From an uncultured Fluviicola sp. (GTDB lineage Bacteria; Bacteroidota; Bacteroidia; Flavobacteriales_D; Crocinitomicaceae): a DNA stretch of 37,327 nucleotides. This document shows positions 17,087 through 27,800 of the stretch, piece by piece (the stretch's first letter is position 1; every line of letters starts with the position of its first letter). A program made the translations under genes and the position numbers. The stretch is taken from positions 1 through 37,327 of the forward strand of contig CALFOS010000307.1 of NCBI GenBank assembly GCA_937919725.1, in the 5' to 3' direction. A model generated the notes under the pieces. It saw only the letters and a program-made list of their open reading frames with translations. It was not told the DNA's origin and ran no database searches.

Positions 17087-19834
17087 TTATCTTTTCACAA
17101 GTCGTAGAACTTGTCGTCCAACTTCATCTTCAATCGAAACAAGGTAAATGGCATTGTCCAAGTGTGAGATCGAAATTTCTTGTCCGTCCATAAAATTTGT
17201 TTCAGAAGTAACAACCCTTCCGTTCAAATCATAAATCACGACGTTCGCTTGGCCGGAAATCCCTCGAACACGGAAAGATAAATTCGCTGGATTAGGGTAA
17301 ATCAGGAATTCGTGAAGCTCAGGCTCCACAATGTTCAACGTACTTTCAGAAACATAGGTTCCAAAATTCCCTCCACATGGCGTTGTGTTTGTTCGGAACA
17401 TGGTGCGAATATTTGCACTTCTCTCAAACAGGCGTGTTAAGCTAGAGTCGATGGAAGCGTTTACTGAATCTAATCCAAGGACGAAAGCATTATATAGGAT
17501 TAGTGTGTCTTGTTGAGCCAAATCAGCTGGTCCAGATGCTCCAGACATTCTACGATCGCCAGGCGTGTTTAGAGTGAACTCGAAATCATTATTTCCGTGA
17601 TCAATTCCACCTGATGAATAGAAGAGTGGGTCTGAATTTCCAAAGGACGTATGTCTAACAGTAACTCCATTCACAGTTTGTGGAACCCCATTGGGGTAGG
17701 TCCCTGTCATTGCTTGATAAAAACTCCCAAAATCATTAACTGAATTTGTTGCGTTTAGCGATGATTCAAGCGTGTAGTGCTCGTTGTTTGGTATTCCATC
17801 TCCGAATCCAATTCCGTTTATCGACTCGCCAGGTCCAACTCCAATTGGTCTATCCGTGCCAATATTAGTTAACTTAACTCCCTGAAGTGTCATAACGCCC
17901 ATTGCTGGAAGTCTGGCGCCAAAACCAACGTTGCCGCCATTTGTCTCATCATTCAGGTCGCCGTTATACCCATAAATGATTCCCAATTCAACGTTACTTC
18001 CAACATAGTCATCTGAGTAGTTGCCAATGTCGAAATCCACATAATTACCCGCATAGAGCTCCACAAGATCGTGCGTTCTGGAGAAGTTGTCAGTTCGAGT
18101 GAAGATGGTGTTTTCCAAATCTTCATCGTTTAGACAATCGAAACTGAAGAAGTACTGATGTATTTCAAAAGAGGTGCTTAATTCCGCAAAAGAAGATTGA
18201 TGGAAAATGTTCAACAAACACGCATCGCCATAAATCGCTGGATAGTCACCATTTTCGGGGTTGTAGATATTGTTTCCATCCAAATCAATAAATCCTGCTA
18301 AATCTGCTGCTTGACCTTTGTTTACATCTCCGTGTGCTGGCCAATTGTGAATGGAGAAAGGCATCTCATAATTCGGATCATTCAAACCAATGCCTGTGAT
18401 GTGCGATTCGATCATTTCACGCGTCACATAATATCCACGATTGTATTTGTCCATGTCTTCAAAACCGTAAGCGTTTGGATTGGTGTACGGTCCAGGAATA
18501 GCCAATGTGGTGTATTTCCCAGCAAATAGTAGGGTGTCTCCGCTCTGTGTTTTGGCTCCAATATCGAGCTTTGAGCTATAGATCAAAGAGCGTTCTATGC
18601 TATCGAGAACGTACGTTAATCCCGCAGTGAAGTTTGGCTTGTTAAAGCTAATCCCACAGTGATTGGTGTGATAATGTATTTTGTGATGGATGAGCTCTCG
18701 GTTATATTCGACAAACGACTCAATTGATGATGTTAAATCGTCGCAAATCAAGGTTAGGGAATAAGGCGTATCCAGGAATTTGACGCCATCTACTCCCGTT
18801 TCGGATGGATAAATTCTGCGTAAGCCCACAATGTACACCTTGCTGCCAATTTTGGTTGAGAAAGTTGTTATGTTGTCAGTAATATTAGAGGAAATCACAT
18901 TAAAGTTAGCATCTAAGTCAATCTGCTTCGTTCCTTGTGAACCGTGACTCCAAATTCGGTACGATCCATTGTTCAATGCGTACATTTCTTCGGCACCCAG
19001 ATTAAACGTGTTTGCGCCCTGGTAGGTTCCTGAGGTGCTTAATGTGAATGAAGTACTAATTGTCGAGTAGTCTTGTCCTCTGAAGACTACGATTTCTCCA
19101 AGGTTGTTTTTCATCAGACTTGTACATGTAGCTGGTGCACTTGGAAGTGTTATATTTTGAAACGATCCAGAAATTGTTCGCTTAAGAATAGTGTTGCTAA
19201 ATCCAATATATTCAATGTCCCCATCGATCAATAAATCGATCCCCTTGGCATACTGATAGCCTGAAGAACTTATAGTGAGAGTTGGATCAGCTGCCGTGAT
19301 TGAATTGCTTGAGGTGTTCGACATTGATGCTGCAACTCTGTGGATTCCATTATTACCACCCACGGTATTGCCGAGATAGGTAATGAGGCTGTCACCTTTC
19401 GCGATGGAGTTCGAAAATCCAGTCCGATACATTGAAGGAAGTTGATGAAAGTTCGAAAATGTCCCGCTTATCGGATCAATTGTAATGTACCGAACAACGA
19501 ATTGTGCAGTGATTGGCCTTAAGATACAAAGCGTGATTTTCCCATCCGAACCAACTCCAGCTCCACTCAGTTGCATAGCAGTGGTGTTGAAGGAAGTGTA
19601 TTCTGAAATGCGATAATTACTCGTATTTCCCTCTGAATCAACGGAAATAAGGCTTACTACCAATGTGTCACCATGACTTGCACGAATGCTAACTAATTCT
19701 GTTGTATTCGATCGTTCGATCAGCACAGAATGTCTGTGTAAAAAGCCTTCTGAGGTATAAATTGTCCGCGAATACTGCGCAAAAGCAGAAGATGAAAACA
19801 CGAGAATGAGTGCGAGAAGAAGTTGATTTTTCAT
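17087..19834 (-). CDS. Secreted protein with T9SS type A sorting domain
   Basis: 915 aa; signal peptide MKNQLLLALILVFSSSAFAQ; C-terminus 'EFLIYPNPANLSFRVRG...NAIYLVSIEDEVGRQVLRLVKR'. Confidence 0.9.
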   Translation of the reverse strand: MKNQLLLALILVFSSSAFAQYSRTIYTSEGFLHRHSVLIERSNTTELVSIRASHGDTLVVSLISVDSEGNTSNYRISEYTSFNTTAMQLSGAGVGSDGKITLCILRPITAQFVVRYITIDPISGTFSNFHQLPSMYRTGFSNSIAKGDSLITYLGNTVGGNNGIHRVAASMSNTSSNSITAADPTLTISSSGYQYAKGIDLLIDGDIEYIGFSNTILKRTISGSFQNITLPSAPATCTSLMKNNLGEIVVFRGQDYSTISTSFTLSTSGTYQGANTFNLGAEEMYALNNGSYRIWSHGSQGTKQIDLDANFNVISSNITDNITTFSTKIGSKVYIVGLRRIYPSETGVDGVKFLDTPYSLTLICDDLTSSIESFVEYNRELIHHKIHYHTNHCGISFNKPNFTAGLTYVLDSIERSLIYSSKLDIGAKTQSGDTLLFAGKYTTLAIPGPYTNPNAYGFEDMDKYNRGYYVTREMIESHITGIGLNDPNYEMPFSIHNWPAHGDVNKGQAADLAGFIDLDGNNIYNPENGDYPAIYGDACLLNIFHQSSFAELSTSFEIHQYFFSFDCLNDEDLENTIFTRTDNFSRTHDLVELYAGNYVDFDIGNYSDDYVGSNVELGIIYGYNGDLNDETNGGNVGFGARLPAMGVMTLQGVKLTNIGTDRPIGVGPGESINGIGFGDGIPNNEHYTLESSLNATNSVNDFGSFYQAMTGTYPNGVPQTVNGVTVRHTSFGNSDPLFYSSGGIDHGNNDFEFTLNTPGDRRMSGASGPADLAQQDTLILYNAFVLGLDSVNASIDSSLTRLFERSANIRTMFRTNTTPCGGNFGTYVSESTLNIVEPELHEFLIYPNPANLSFRVRGISGQANVVIYDLNGRVVTSETNFMDGQEISISHLDNAIYLVSIEDEVGRQVLRLVKR

Positions 19835-19856
19835 AAGGCTGGGTTTAAGATTTACC

Positions 19857-19864
19857 CAAACTTA
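19857..19864 (-). promoter_or_regulatory. Putative -7 box TAAGTTTG
   Basis: TAnnTTTG on minus strand, 22 nt upstream of the ATG at 19834. Confidence 0.4.
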
Positions 19865-19960
19865 CATGGAACTCTTCGATTTATTCTACGCAAAATGACC
19901 TTCTGCACGAACGATTGAGTAATCAGTTAAAACTAACGAGTTAAGGAAAATTGAAATCGA

Positions 19961-20815
19961 CTAGTTCAGCAAATCAATGAGCGCTTTTGCTTCTTTGACA
20001 TCGTGCACACGAAGAATTTTCGCGCCTTTCAAGAGGGCAATAGTGTTGAGAGCGATCGTTCCTTCCAACGATTCTTCAGGCGAAATTCCGAGTTTCTTGT
20101 AAATCATCGACTTTCGGGATAATCCTACTAAAACAGGTTTCCCGAAGAGTTGAAACGCGTCCAGATTGCTTAAAAGATGGTGATTTTGTTCAATCGTTTT
20201 GGCAAATCCAAATCCGGGATCGAGGATGATGTCGTGGACACCTGATGTTTGAAGATGAGCGATTTTCTGAGAAAAATAGAGTGAGATTTCTTTAAAAATG
20301 TTCTCGTAATCCGTGAGCGATTGCATGGTCGTTGGGGTCCCGCGCATGTGCATGAGAACGTATGGAACGTTATATTTCGCCGTGACAGCTACAATTTTTG
20401 GATCGATTTCAAATCCGCTTACATCGTTGATGATATTAGCTCCCGCTAAAATCGCTTTTTCAGCTACTTCGGATCGAAAGGTATCAATCGAAATGGCAAT
20501 CGCTGGAAACTCGGAACGAAGGGCTTCGATGATCGGCAAAACGCGCCCAAGTTCTTGATCAATAGTTATTTCTGCTGCGCTGGGTCGAGTGGAGTAACCG
20601 CCAACATCAACGATTTTCGCGCCTTCCAAAATCATTTGCCGTGCGGTGTCTAGCGCGCTGCTTCGTTCCTGCTTCCGACTTCCTGCGTAGAAAGAATCGG
20701 GTGTGGCGTTCACAATTCCCATCACCACTGGAATCGACAAATCGAGCAAGTAATCACCCACTCGAATGCTGCTAATCGAACCAAAATATGTATCTTCAAC
20801 GCTTGAATTTTGCAT
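19961..20815 (-). CDS. folP: Dihydropteroate synthase
   Basis: 'VVMGIVNATPDSFYAGSR', 'GAKIVDVGGYSTRPSA', 'IINDVSGFEIDP', 'ILDPGFGFAKTIEQN', 'VGLSRKSM'; ATG at 20815 rather than GTG at 20818. Confidence 0.97.
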   Translation of the reverse strand: MQNSSVEDTYFGSISSIRVGDYLLDLSIPVVMGIVNATPDSFYAGSRKQERSSALDTARQMILEGAKIVDVGGYSTRPSAAEITIDQELGRVLPIIEALRSEFPAIAISIDTFRSEVAEKAILAGANIINDVSGFEIDPKIVAVTAKYNVPYVLMHMRGTPTTMQSLTDYENIFKEISLYFSQKIAHLQTSGVHDIILDPGFGFAKTIEQNHHLLSNLDAFQLFGKPVLVGLSRKSMIYKKLGISPEESLEGTIALNTIALLKGAKILRVHDVKEAKALIDLLN

Positions 20816-20825
20816 CACACATCAG

Positions 20826-21380
20826 ATGAATAAAACGAATACCGAATACACAAATGTAATCAATGTTTGCCGAGAACTTTTCTCGAAAAAAACAAGCGAT
20901 TATGGAACGGCTTGGCGCATTTTACGCCCAAGTTCGTTGACTGACCAATTGTTTATCAAGGCACAAAGAATCCGAACGATTCAGGAAACAGGGGAAAACA
21001 AGGTGGGAGAAAATATTGAGGATGAATTTGTTGCGATCGTTAATTACTGCATTATGGCGATCATTCAGGTCTGTGAAAAGGATTTGACCGAACTCGAACT
21101 GCCAGCAGATGAAGCCGTCCGACTGTACGAGAAATACGCCAAAATTGCCTTCGAATTGATGGAGATGAAAAACCACGATTACGGTGAAGCATGGCGCGAT
21201 ATGCGGGTCAGTTCACTCACAGATTTGATCTTACAAAAAATTCTTCGCGTTAAACAAATTGAAGACAACAACGGTGCAACGCTCGTGAGTGAGGGCATCG
21301 ACGCAAATTATTACGACATGATGAATTACGCGGTTTTCGCACTCATTCACATGGGAATTGGCCAAAATAATTCGGCATGA
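20826..21380 (+). CDS. DUF1599 (nucleotide modification associated domain 1) protein with internal duplication
   Basis: 'SKKTSDYGTAWRILRPSSLTDQLFIKAQRIRTIQE' and 'EMKNHDYGEAWRDMRVSSLTDLILQKILRVKQIED'; start moved from 20766 to the ATG at 20826. Confidence 0.88.
   Translation: MNKTNTEYTNVINVCRELFSKKTSDYGTAWRILRPSSLTDQLFIKAQRIRTIQETGENKVGENIEDEFVAIVNYCIMAIIQVCEKDLTELELPADEAVRLYEKYAKIAFELMEMKNHDYGEAWRDMRVSSLTDLILQKILRVKQIEDNNGATLVSEGIDANYYDMMNYAVFALIHMGIGQNNSA
20851..20858 (-). promoter_or_regulatory. Putative -7 box TACATTTG for folP, lying inside the opposite-strand DUF1599 CDS
   Basis: TAnnTTTG on minus strand about 35 nt upstream of the folP ATG. Confidence 0.4.
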
Positions 21381-23254
21381 AGCAACGAATAGCGACATAT
21401 TCTGGACGATCTAAGGTGTTCAATATCGTTTTTGTAGTTGTCAATCTGCTTGGACTTGCGCTGCTTGTGCTGGCAAATCACGAAAAGTTTGTTGACGTCG
21501 CGCTTTTGTTCAATCTTCTCGGAATCGGACTTTTACTTGTCTCCATCGCTGGAATGGTTCTTTTCAAAGGGAGATTGATGATGTCGGGCGTTTCACGCGT
21601 GCTCGTGGGAGGTTTGTTCATCGTTTCAGGACTCGTGAAAGCAAACGATCCACTCGGATTTTCATACAAACTTGAAGAATATTTCGAAGATGGCGCACTC
21701 GCTTACCGCATCAAAGAACTGTTTGGAGCACCTGAATTTTCGCTCGAATTCTTGATGAGTTCGGCACTCGCGCTGAGTGTGATCATTTCCATCGCTGAGA
21801 TCGTTTTAGGAGTGATGACGATCGTCGGCGGGAAAATAAAACTCGTTGCATACGCGCTTTTGGGAATGATGCTCTTTTTCACTTTTCTGACTTGGCATAC
21901 CGCGAATTGTGATCCTCATTCAAAATTCTTGGACCGAGATACCTACGCTATGTCCGATCCTGTTGCGCAGGAAAAACTCGAAGAAGCCAAGTCGAAAAAA
22001 GTGAAGATTTTTTCTCAAACTGACGAAGAATTGGTCGTAGATGAAATGAAATCTCCACAATGCGTGACGGATTGTGGTTGTTTCGGCGATGCGCTCAAAG
22101 GTTCGGTTGGTCGATCGCTCACGCCGCATGAATCTATGTGGAAAGATTTGATTTTGCTCTACTTCGTCGTGTGGATTTTCCTTGCGAAGCGACGTATTTA
22201 TCCTAATTCAGTGCAAGAAAATCTCATATTTTCTGGAAGTTCCTTGATCCTCATCTCGTTTTTCTCGTGGGTCTTTGGCTGGTATTTCCCAATTGTCTTC
22301 GCACTTTTTGCCATTTTTGGCTCGCTGTGGATTCGAAGAGTGGGAGGAAAGCTCCTCGGGAATTATTTGGGATCGGCCTTGTTGGTGATCCTGCTTTCAG
22401 CTCTCGTAGCCGGATTTAGCTTGCGTTATGACCCCATCAAAGATTACCGACCCTATCACGTTGGTTCCCATTTGAAATGGAAAATGACAGACGGCATTCC
22501 TGGGGTTTATCGATCTGAGTTGCTCTACAAAAACAAGAAAACAGGAAATAAACGTAGCTTTGAGTCATCTTCCGACGCATATGCGAAATCCAAAATTTGG
22601 GAAGATGAGGATTGGATTTTCGTGAAAATGGTTGATCGTGAGATTCGAGCTACGATCAGACCGTCCATCGCTGACTTTTCTCCCTTCGTTGCTGTTTCTG
22701 ACCTCACAGATGCCGAGCGAAATCTTCCTTTTGTGAAATCGATGCTCGCCAATGCAAAAGTGAAACAAATCCGACTTTTATCGTTACTAAACAAAACAAC
22801 GGAAGAAGTGCTACTGAGTGAATTCAATCGAACGGCTTATCCAGCAGACGAATACCAGATTTTGGACACTATCGAAGTGATAAATCCAGAACTTTCTGAT
22901 ATCGTGATTACGGATGCCTTGCTGCGCGAAAAACGTGTGGTCATCTTGATTTCTCGAAATTTTAACGAAGCAGATTGGTCGAGCATGCCCCGAATTAAAG
23001 CAATTGCTCAATCGTGTGCACAGAAGAAGGTTCCCTTCGTGATGATTGCAAATGGCACGCGGGAGCAGATCAAAGCGTTCCGTAAAACGAATAGTTTCAA
23101 ATGCGCGATTTTCTCGATGGATGAAATTGAACTGAAAATTATGTCTCGCTCAAATCCTGCATTGTTGGTTCTCGAAAATGGCGTGGTAGTGGAAAAATAT
23201 TCGCGCCGAACTATTCCGACAGGAAAAAAATTCAAAGAATATCATTTAAAGTAA
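21377..23254 (+). CDS. BT_3928-like DoxX/MauE-type membrane protein with C-terminal thioredoxin-like region
   Basis: 'RVLVGGLFIVSGLVKANDPLGFSYKLEEYF', 'CVTDCGCFGDALKGS'; C-terminal soluble region 'VVILISRNFNEADWSSMPRIKAIAQSC'; 4-nt overlap with the preceding gene. Confidence 0.85.
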   Translation: MKQRIATYSGRSKVFNIVFVVVNLLGLALLVLANHEKFVDVALLFNLLGIGLLLVSIAGMVLFKGRLMMSGVSRVLVGGLFIVSGLVKANDPLGFSYKLEEYFEDGALAYRIKELFGAPEFSLEFLMSSALALSVIISIAEIVLGVMTIVGGKIKLVAYALLGMMLFFTFLTWHTANCDPHSKFLDRDTYAMSDPVAQEKLEEAKSKKVKIFSQTDEELVVDEMKSPQCVTDCGCFGDALKGSVGRSLTPHESMWKDLILLYFVVWIFLAKRRIYPNSVQENLIFSGSSLILISFFSWVFGWYFPIVFALFAIFGSLWIRRVGGKLLGNYLGSALLVILLSALVAGFSLRYDPIKDYRPYHVGSHLKWKMTDGIPGVYRSELLYKNKKTGNKRSFESSSDAYAKSKIWEDEDWIFVKMVDREIRATIRPSIADFSPFVAVSDLTDAERNLPFVKSMLANAKVKQIRLLSLLNKTTEEVLLSEFNRTAYPADEYQILDTIEVINPELSDIVITDALLREKRVVILISRNFNEADWSSMPRIKAIAQSCAQKKVPFVMIANGTREQIKAFRKTNSFKCAIFSMDEIELKIMSRSNPALLVLENGVVVEKYSRRTIPTGKKFKEYHLK

Positions 23255-23262
23255 ACGCATAA

Positions 23263-24009
23263 ATGGCTCAAAAGATAGTAGCAGGAAATTGGAAAATGAA
23301 CCTACAGTTTGATGAAGGGGAAAAGCTCGTGAACGAAATTTTGGAAGGAAAGCGATCAAATAGCGTGAGTGTCATGATTTTTCCACCTGCACTCTATGTG
23401 CAACATTTTTCTGAATTGGGTGATGGTCGGATCAGTATTGGCGTTCAAAACTTCCATGTACACGAGAGTGGAGCATACACCGGCGAAATTGCCATTCCTC
23501 AAATCAAAAGCGCCGGCGGAAGCATCGGATTGATCGGTCACAGCGAACGTCGCGGACTTTTTTCAGAAACAAACGCGGACTTAAAAGCCAAAGTGGATGC
23601 CGCGATCGCTAACGACTTCAAATTCATCTTTTGCTGTGGAGAGCCCCTCGAAATCCGCGAGGCTGGAAGAGAGTTTAGCTACGTAAAATCGCAACTGGAA
23701 GAAAGTCTCTTTCACCTGACCGCAAGCCAAATGGCAGGAAAAATCCTTGCGTACGAGCCCGTGTGGGCAATCGGAACAGGGAAAACAGCAACTTCGGCGC
23801 AAGCAGAACAAATGCACGCGGAAATTCGTTCATGGATCACCGATAACTATTCTGATGAAGTCGCAAATTCAGTATCAATCCTCTATGGAGGAAGTTGTAA
23901 CGAAAAAAATGCCAGAGAAATCTTCGCCTGTCCGAATGTGGACGGTGGATTGATTGGCGGAGCATCGCTCAATTCGGAGTCATTCTTGGAAATCATAAAC
24001 GCGTTTTAA
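23263..24009 (+). CDS. tpiA: Triosephosphate isomerase
   Basis: 'KIVAGNWKMNLQ', 'IGLIGHSERRGLFSE', 'AYEPVWAIGTGKTAT', 'LYGGSCNEKN', 'VDGGLIGGASL'. Confidence 0.98.
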   Translation: MAQKIVAGNWKMNLQFDEGEKLVNEILEGKRSNSVSVMIFPPALYVQHFSELGDGRISIGVQNFHVHESGAYTGEIAIPQIKSAGGSIGLIGHSERRGLFSETNADLKAKVDAAIANDFKFIFCCGEPLEIREAGREFSYVKSQLEESLFHLTASQMAGKILAYEPVWAIGTGKTATSAQAEQMHAEIRSWITDNYSDEVANSVSILYGGSCNEKNAREIFACPNVDGGLIGGASLNSESFLEIINAF

Positions 24010-24854
24010 TGGAATCACTCGACACACTTGAATTGACGCTTACCCTCTCGCCTAAAGATCCGTGGAGTGAAATTCTTATTTCCGAACTATCTGAATTAGG
24101 ATTTGATGGATTTTTGCAAACTGACGAGGGAATTCAGGCCTACGCAAACGCGTCCATCGATCCGGAAAAAATAATGGATGAACTGTCCATCGCACGCAAT
24201 CAGCAAGTGACATGCGCTTGGAAAGCGAAGGTCATTCCACACCAAAATTGGAACGCGCAGTGGGAAGCCGATTTTCATCCAGTGTTTGTGGAGGACTACG
24301 CAACTATTCTCGCGCCATTTCACGACGAATCGCTCGGAAAGGGAATGGTGGTGCGTATTCAGCCGCAAATGTCCTTCGGGACAGGTCACCACCAAACAAC
24401 ATGGATGATGACAAAGGCGATTTTTGAATTGCCGGAGATGCCCTCAGATGTGCTCGACATGGGAACAGGAACAGGTGTTTTGGCGATTATAGCGGAAAAA
24501 TTGGGAGCGAAACGTATTCTCGCTATTGATATTGAAGAATGGTCAGCTGAAAATGCCCGTGAAAATGCTGATCGAAACAGCTGTACAGCAATCGAATGCA
24601 TGTGGGGCGACCGCGATAAAATGGAAGGACATGACTTTGGATTAATTATTGCAAACATCAACAAGAATATTTTGAAAGCGCAGATGGAAACCTATGCTTC
24701 GACATTGAACACGAACGGAACATTGCTCTTGAGTGGCTTTTTCTCGACGGATGTGGAGGAATTGATAACTTTTGCTGCACCATACGGTCTTACAATCGAG
24801 AAGGAATTCGCCAAAGATGAATGGGCGGCACTTCAATTGAAAAAAAATGGATAA
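24009..24854 (+). CDS. prmA: Ribosomal protein L11 methyltransferase
   Basis: 'QMSFGTGHHQTTWMM', 'VLDMGTGTGVLAIIAEKLGAKRILAIDIEEWSAENA', 'LIIANINKNIL'. Confidence 0.95.
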   Translation: MESLDTLELTLTLSPKDPWSEILISELSELGFDGFLQTDEGIQAYANASIDPEKIMDELSIARNQQVTCAWKAKVIPHQNWNAQWEADFHPVFVEDYATILAPFHDESLGKGMVVRIQPQMSFGTGHHQTTWMMTKAIFELPEMPSDVLDMGTGTGVLAIIAEKLGAKRILAIDIEEWSAENARENADRNSCTAIECMWGDRDKMEGHDFGLIIANINKNILKAQMETYASTLNTNGTLLLSGFFSTDVEELITFAAPYGLTIEKEFAKDEWAALQLKKNG

Positions 24855-27800
24855 CATGAAACAAATTTTTTACCTAATTTGCCTAGTAATGCTGACTTCG
24901 AATGTGGCTTACTCACAATCATTTCCAACCGCGCGCGACAAATTTGTGAAGGAGTTCGAAAAGCAACTCAACGAATATGGCAAGGGAGAATTCAGGGATT
25001 TCGCAAAACAAGAATTACCCGCTATGCTGCTAGAGGGGAACAGTTTTCCAGACGATTATTTTAACCGAATGGTGCTAACGTGCAACGAGTTCGAAGGGAA
25101 ACGCTTGAAGATTTATCCAGAAATTTACAACTATGTTTATTCTGTTTCGCAGTTCGTGAAAACCAAGCAAACCAAAGGAAGTTTCGAAGCTTGGCACTCG
25201 GCAGTAGACAAACAATTGGATTCGCGCTACATCAAGAAAATTGAAGAGTTCATGGAGTTTTCCGCTGGATTTCTATCAAAAGGCATGATTTCGGAGTCAT
25301 CTAATTTTGAATGGTATTACCTCGGAGGCGATTTCGCAGTGGAATTTACCGACAAAGTGAACATCAAACTCTCGAACGGAAACTTGGTTTGTCGTGCCGT
25401 TAGCAATTCGGGAAGCACCAAAGGAGAAGCTGTTGATAGTCTCGTGGTTTACGAAACGTCGGGCAATTTTGATCCTACCTTGAAAAAATGGATTGGTTCT
25501 GGTGGGACAATCAATTGGGTGAAAGTTGGACTGCCCCGAGATGCTTACTTCGCGAAAATCAATAACTATGATGTATCGTTGAAATCGTCCACAATCCGAG
25601 TTGATACGGTGACCATGACAAGTCCTTACTTCTCTAAACCGATCCAAGGATCACTTTCAGACAGAGCATTCAAAATCAATAGAGAAGAAGATAAAGTATT
25701 CCCACAGTTTTTGTCATTTGAACGAAAATTAATGATCAAGGACATTGTGCCAGATGTTGATTATTCGGGTGGATTTGCCATGCAGGGAGCCGATTTTCTT
25801 GGTGCTGGAACAACGACTGATCTCGCCAAAATCACAATTAAAAAAGCAGGTAAACCCTTCATGCAAGCGCGATCCTTGGAAATTTTTATTTCTCAGAAAA
25901 AAGTCTTTGTTCCAAGAGGACAATTTGCACTTTACTTGAATTCAGGTGATTCAATTTCACATCCTGGACTTGCCTTGAATTACGACCTCGCAAAAAAGGA
26001 AGTTCTCCTCAATCGCTCGCGCAACGGAATGGGGGAAGCGCCTTTTCAAGATTCTTACCATAAACTCGACATCTACGTTCCAAAAATTATTTGGGAGAAA
26101 GATGCGGATGTCCTCACTTTTACGTATGATTTCGGTACAAGCCAAGAACAACGCTACGCCACCTTCGAATCACAAGGTTATTTTGACGTACAGCTCTACG
26201 ACCGTTTGCAGGCAATGGAAGCAACGCATCCGTTGGTTTCTTTGTCAAATTACTCGTACAAATATGACAAACAGGTACTCACCACAGGTGAAGCTGCCAC
26301 GGCAATGGAGAAAACCATTGATCAATCAAAATCAACGCTGCTTACCCTTTCTAGTCTCGGATTTATTAGCTACGATTCTGAACTAAACACAGTGATTATC
26401 AATCCAAAGTTGAATAATTTCGTTCGAGCTAAAGCGGGTAAAATTGATTACGACAACATTGTGTTTACCACCGATTTGAGACCAAAAGAGCTCACGGGTT
26501 ACTCTGTAGAGGAAATTGCGAAAGATCCTTTTTTAAGTGACATCGATAAGATGTATAAGAAGCAAAATGAACAAAGAAGATTGCAACAGCATTTCGGAAA
26601 ACTCAATCTCACCACATTAGACTTAGACCTTGATGCTGTGGATCGAGTGCTGATTTCAGCGAACAAAAATGCCATCGTTTTTCCAGATAACGGTAGCGTA
26701 AAAGTGAAGAAAAACCGCGATTTCGTCTACTCTGGATGGTCAAATGCGGGGAAACTTGAAGTGAATGCGGAACTCGCATCGTTCGTGTACGATGATTTTA
26801 AAATCAAACTTCAAAAAACGAAGGAAAGTCTCTTCCGAGTTCGTCCACTCGATAAAACTCATGGAACAAAAGGTATCCCTATGACCAGTTCATTGACTGG
26901 AATTACAGGAGAAATTTTCATTGATGATGTGAAAAATCGATCAGGAACGAATACGAAGACGGAAGCATTCCCGAAATTGACCGTTTCGAATAAAACGAAG
27001 ATTTTCTATAATTCTAAAGATATTTACCGCGGAGTGTACGATAGCACACGCTTCTATTACACCGTTGATCCATTCGAAATGGATAGCTTGAATAATTTTG
27101 TTGAAGAGAAATTGCGCATCAAAGGTGAACTCGTTTCAGCTGGAATTTTCCCGATTATTCGTCAGGATGTGAAAATTATGCCTGATTATTCTTTTGGGTT
27201 CAAAACAACAGCTCCGAAGGGTGGTTATCAGTTTTATGAAACCGCAGCGAAGTACGATAGCGTTATTTTACTGTCGCACAATGGACTTCAAGGATCAGGA
27301 ACGATCAACTTTGTACATTCGACCTCAAAATCGAATATCTTGAGCTTCCTGCCTGATTCTACCGTAGGTTTCGCGCAATTTGTCAATCGAAAAATGGAAA
27401 AAGGTGCAACTTTTCCTGACGTAACGGGTGCCAAAGCGTACATCACGTATGTTCCAAAGCAAGATGTTTTGAAAGTGGTGTCAACAACAAATAGTGATTT
27501 AGAGTTTTTTAGTAAAGAAGCGACTTTACGTGGGACAGTTACCATTCGACCAGAAGGAATGCGCGGAAATGGCTTAATGACTTTTAAAAACGCGAACCTT
27601 ATTTCAAGTAATTTTAGGTACACCCATATAGATGTTGATGCCGACACCGCTTCGTTTAGATTGAAAAATGAGAGCGAAGATATTACCGAAGATGCCTTGT
27701 CATTTAAATCGGATAATGTGAAATCCCATGTTTCGTTCAAGGATCGTGTAGGTCAATTTTACTCTAATGACGGAGAATCAACGGTTGAATTCCCTGTGAA

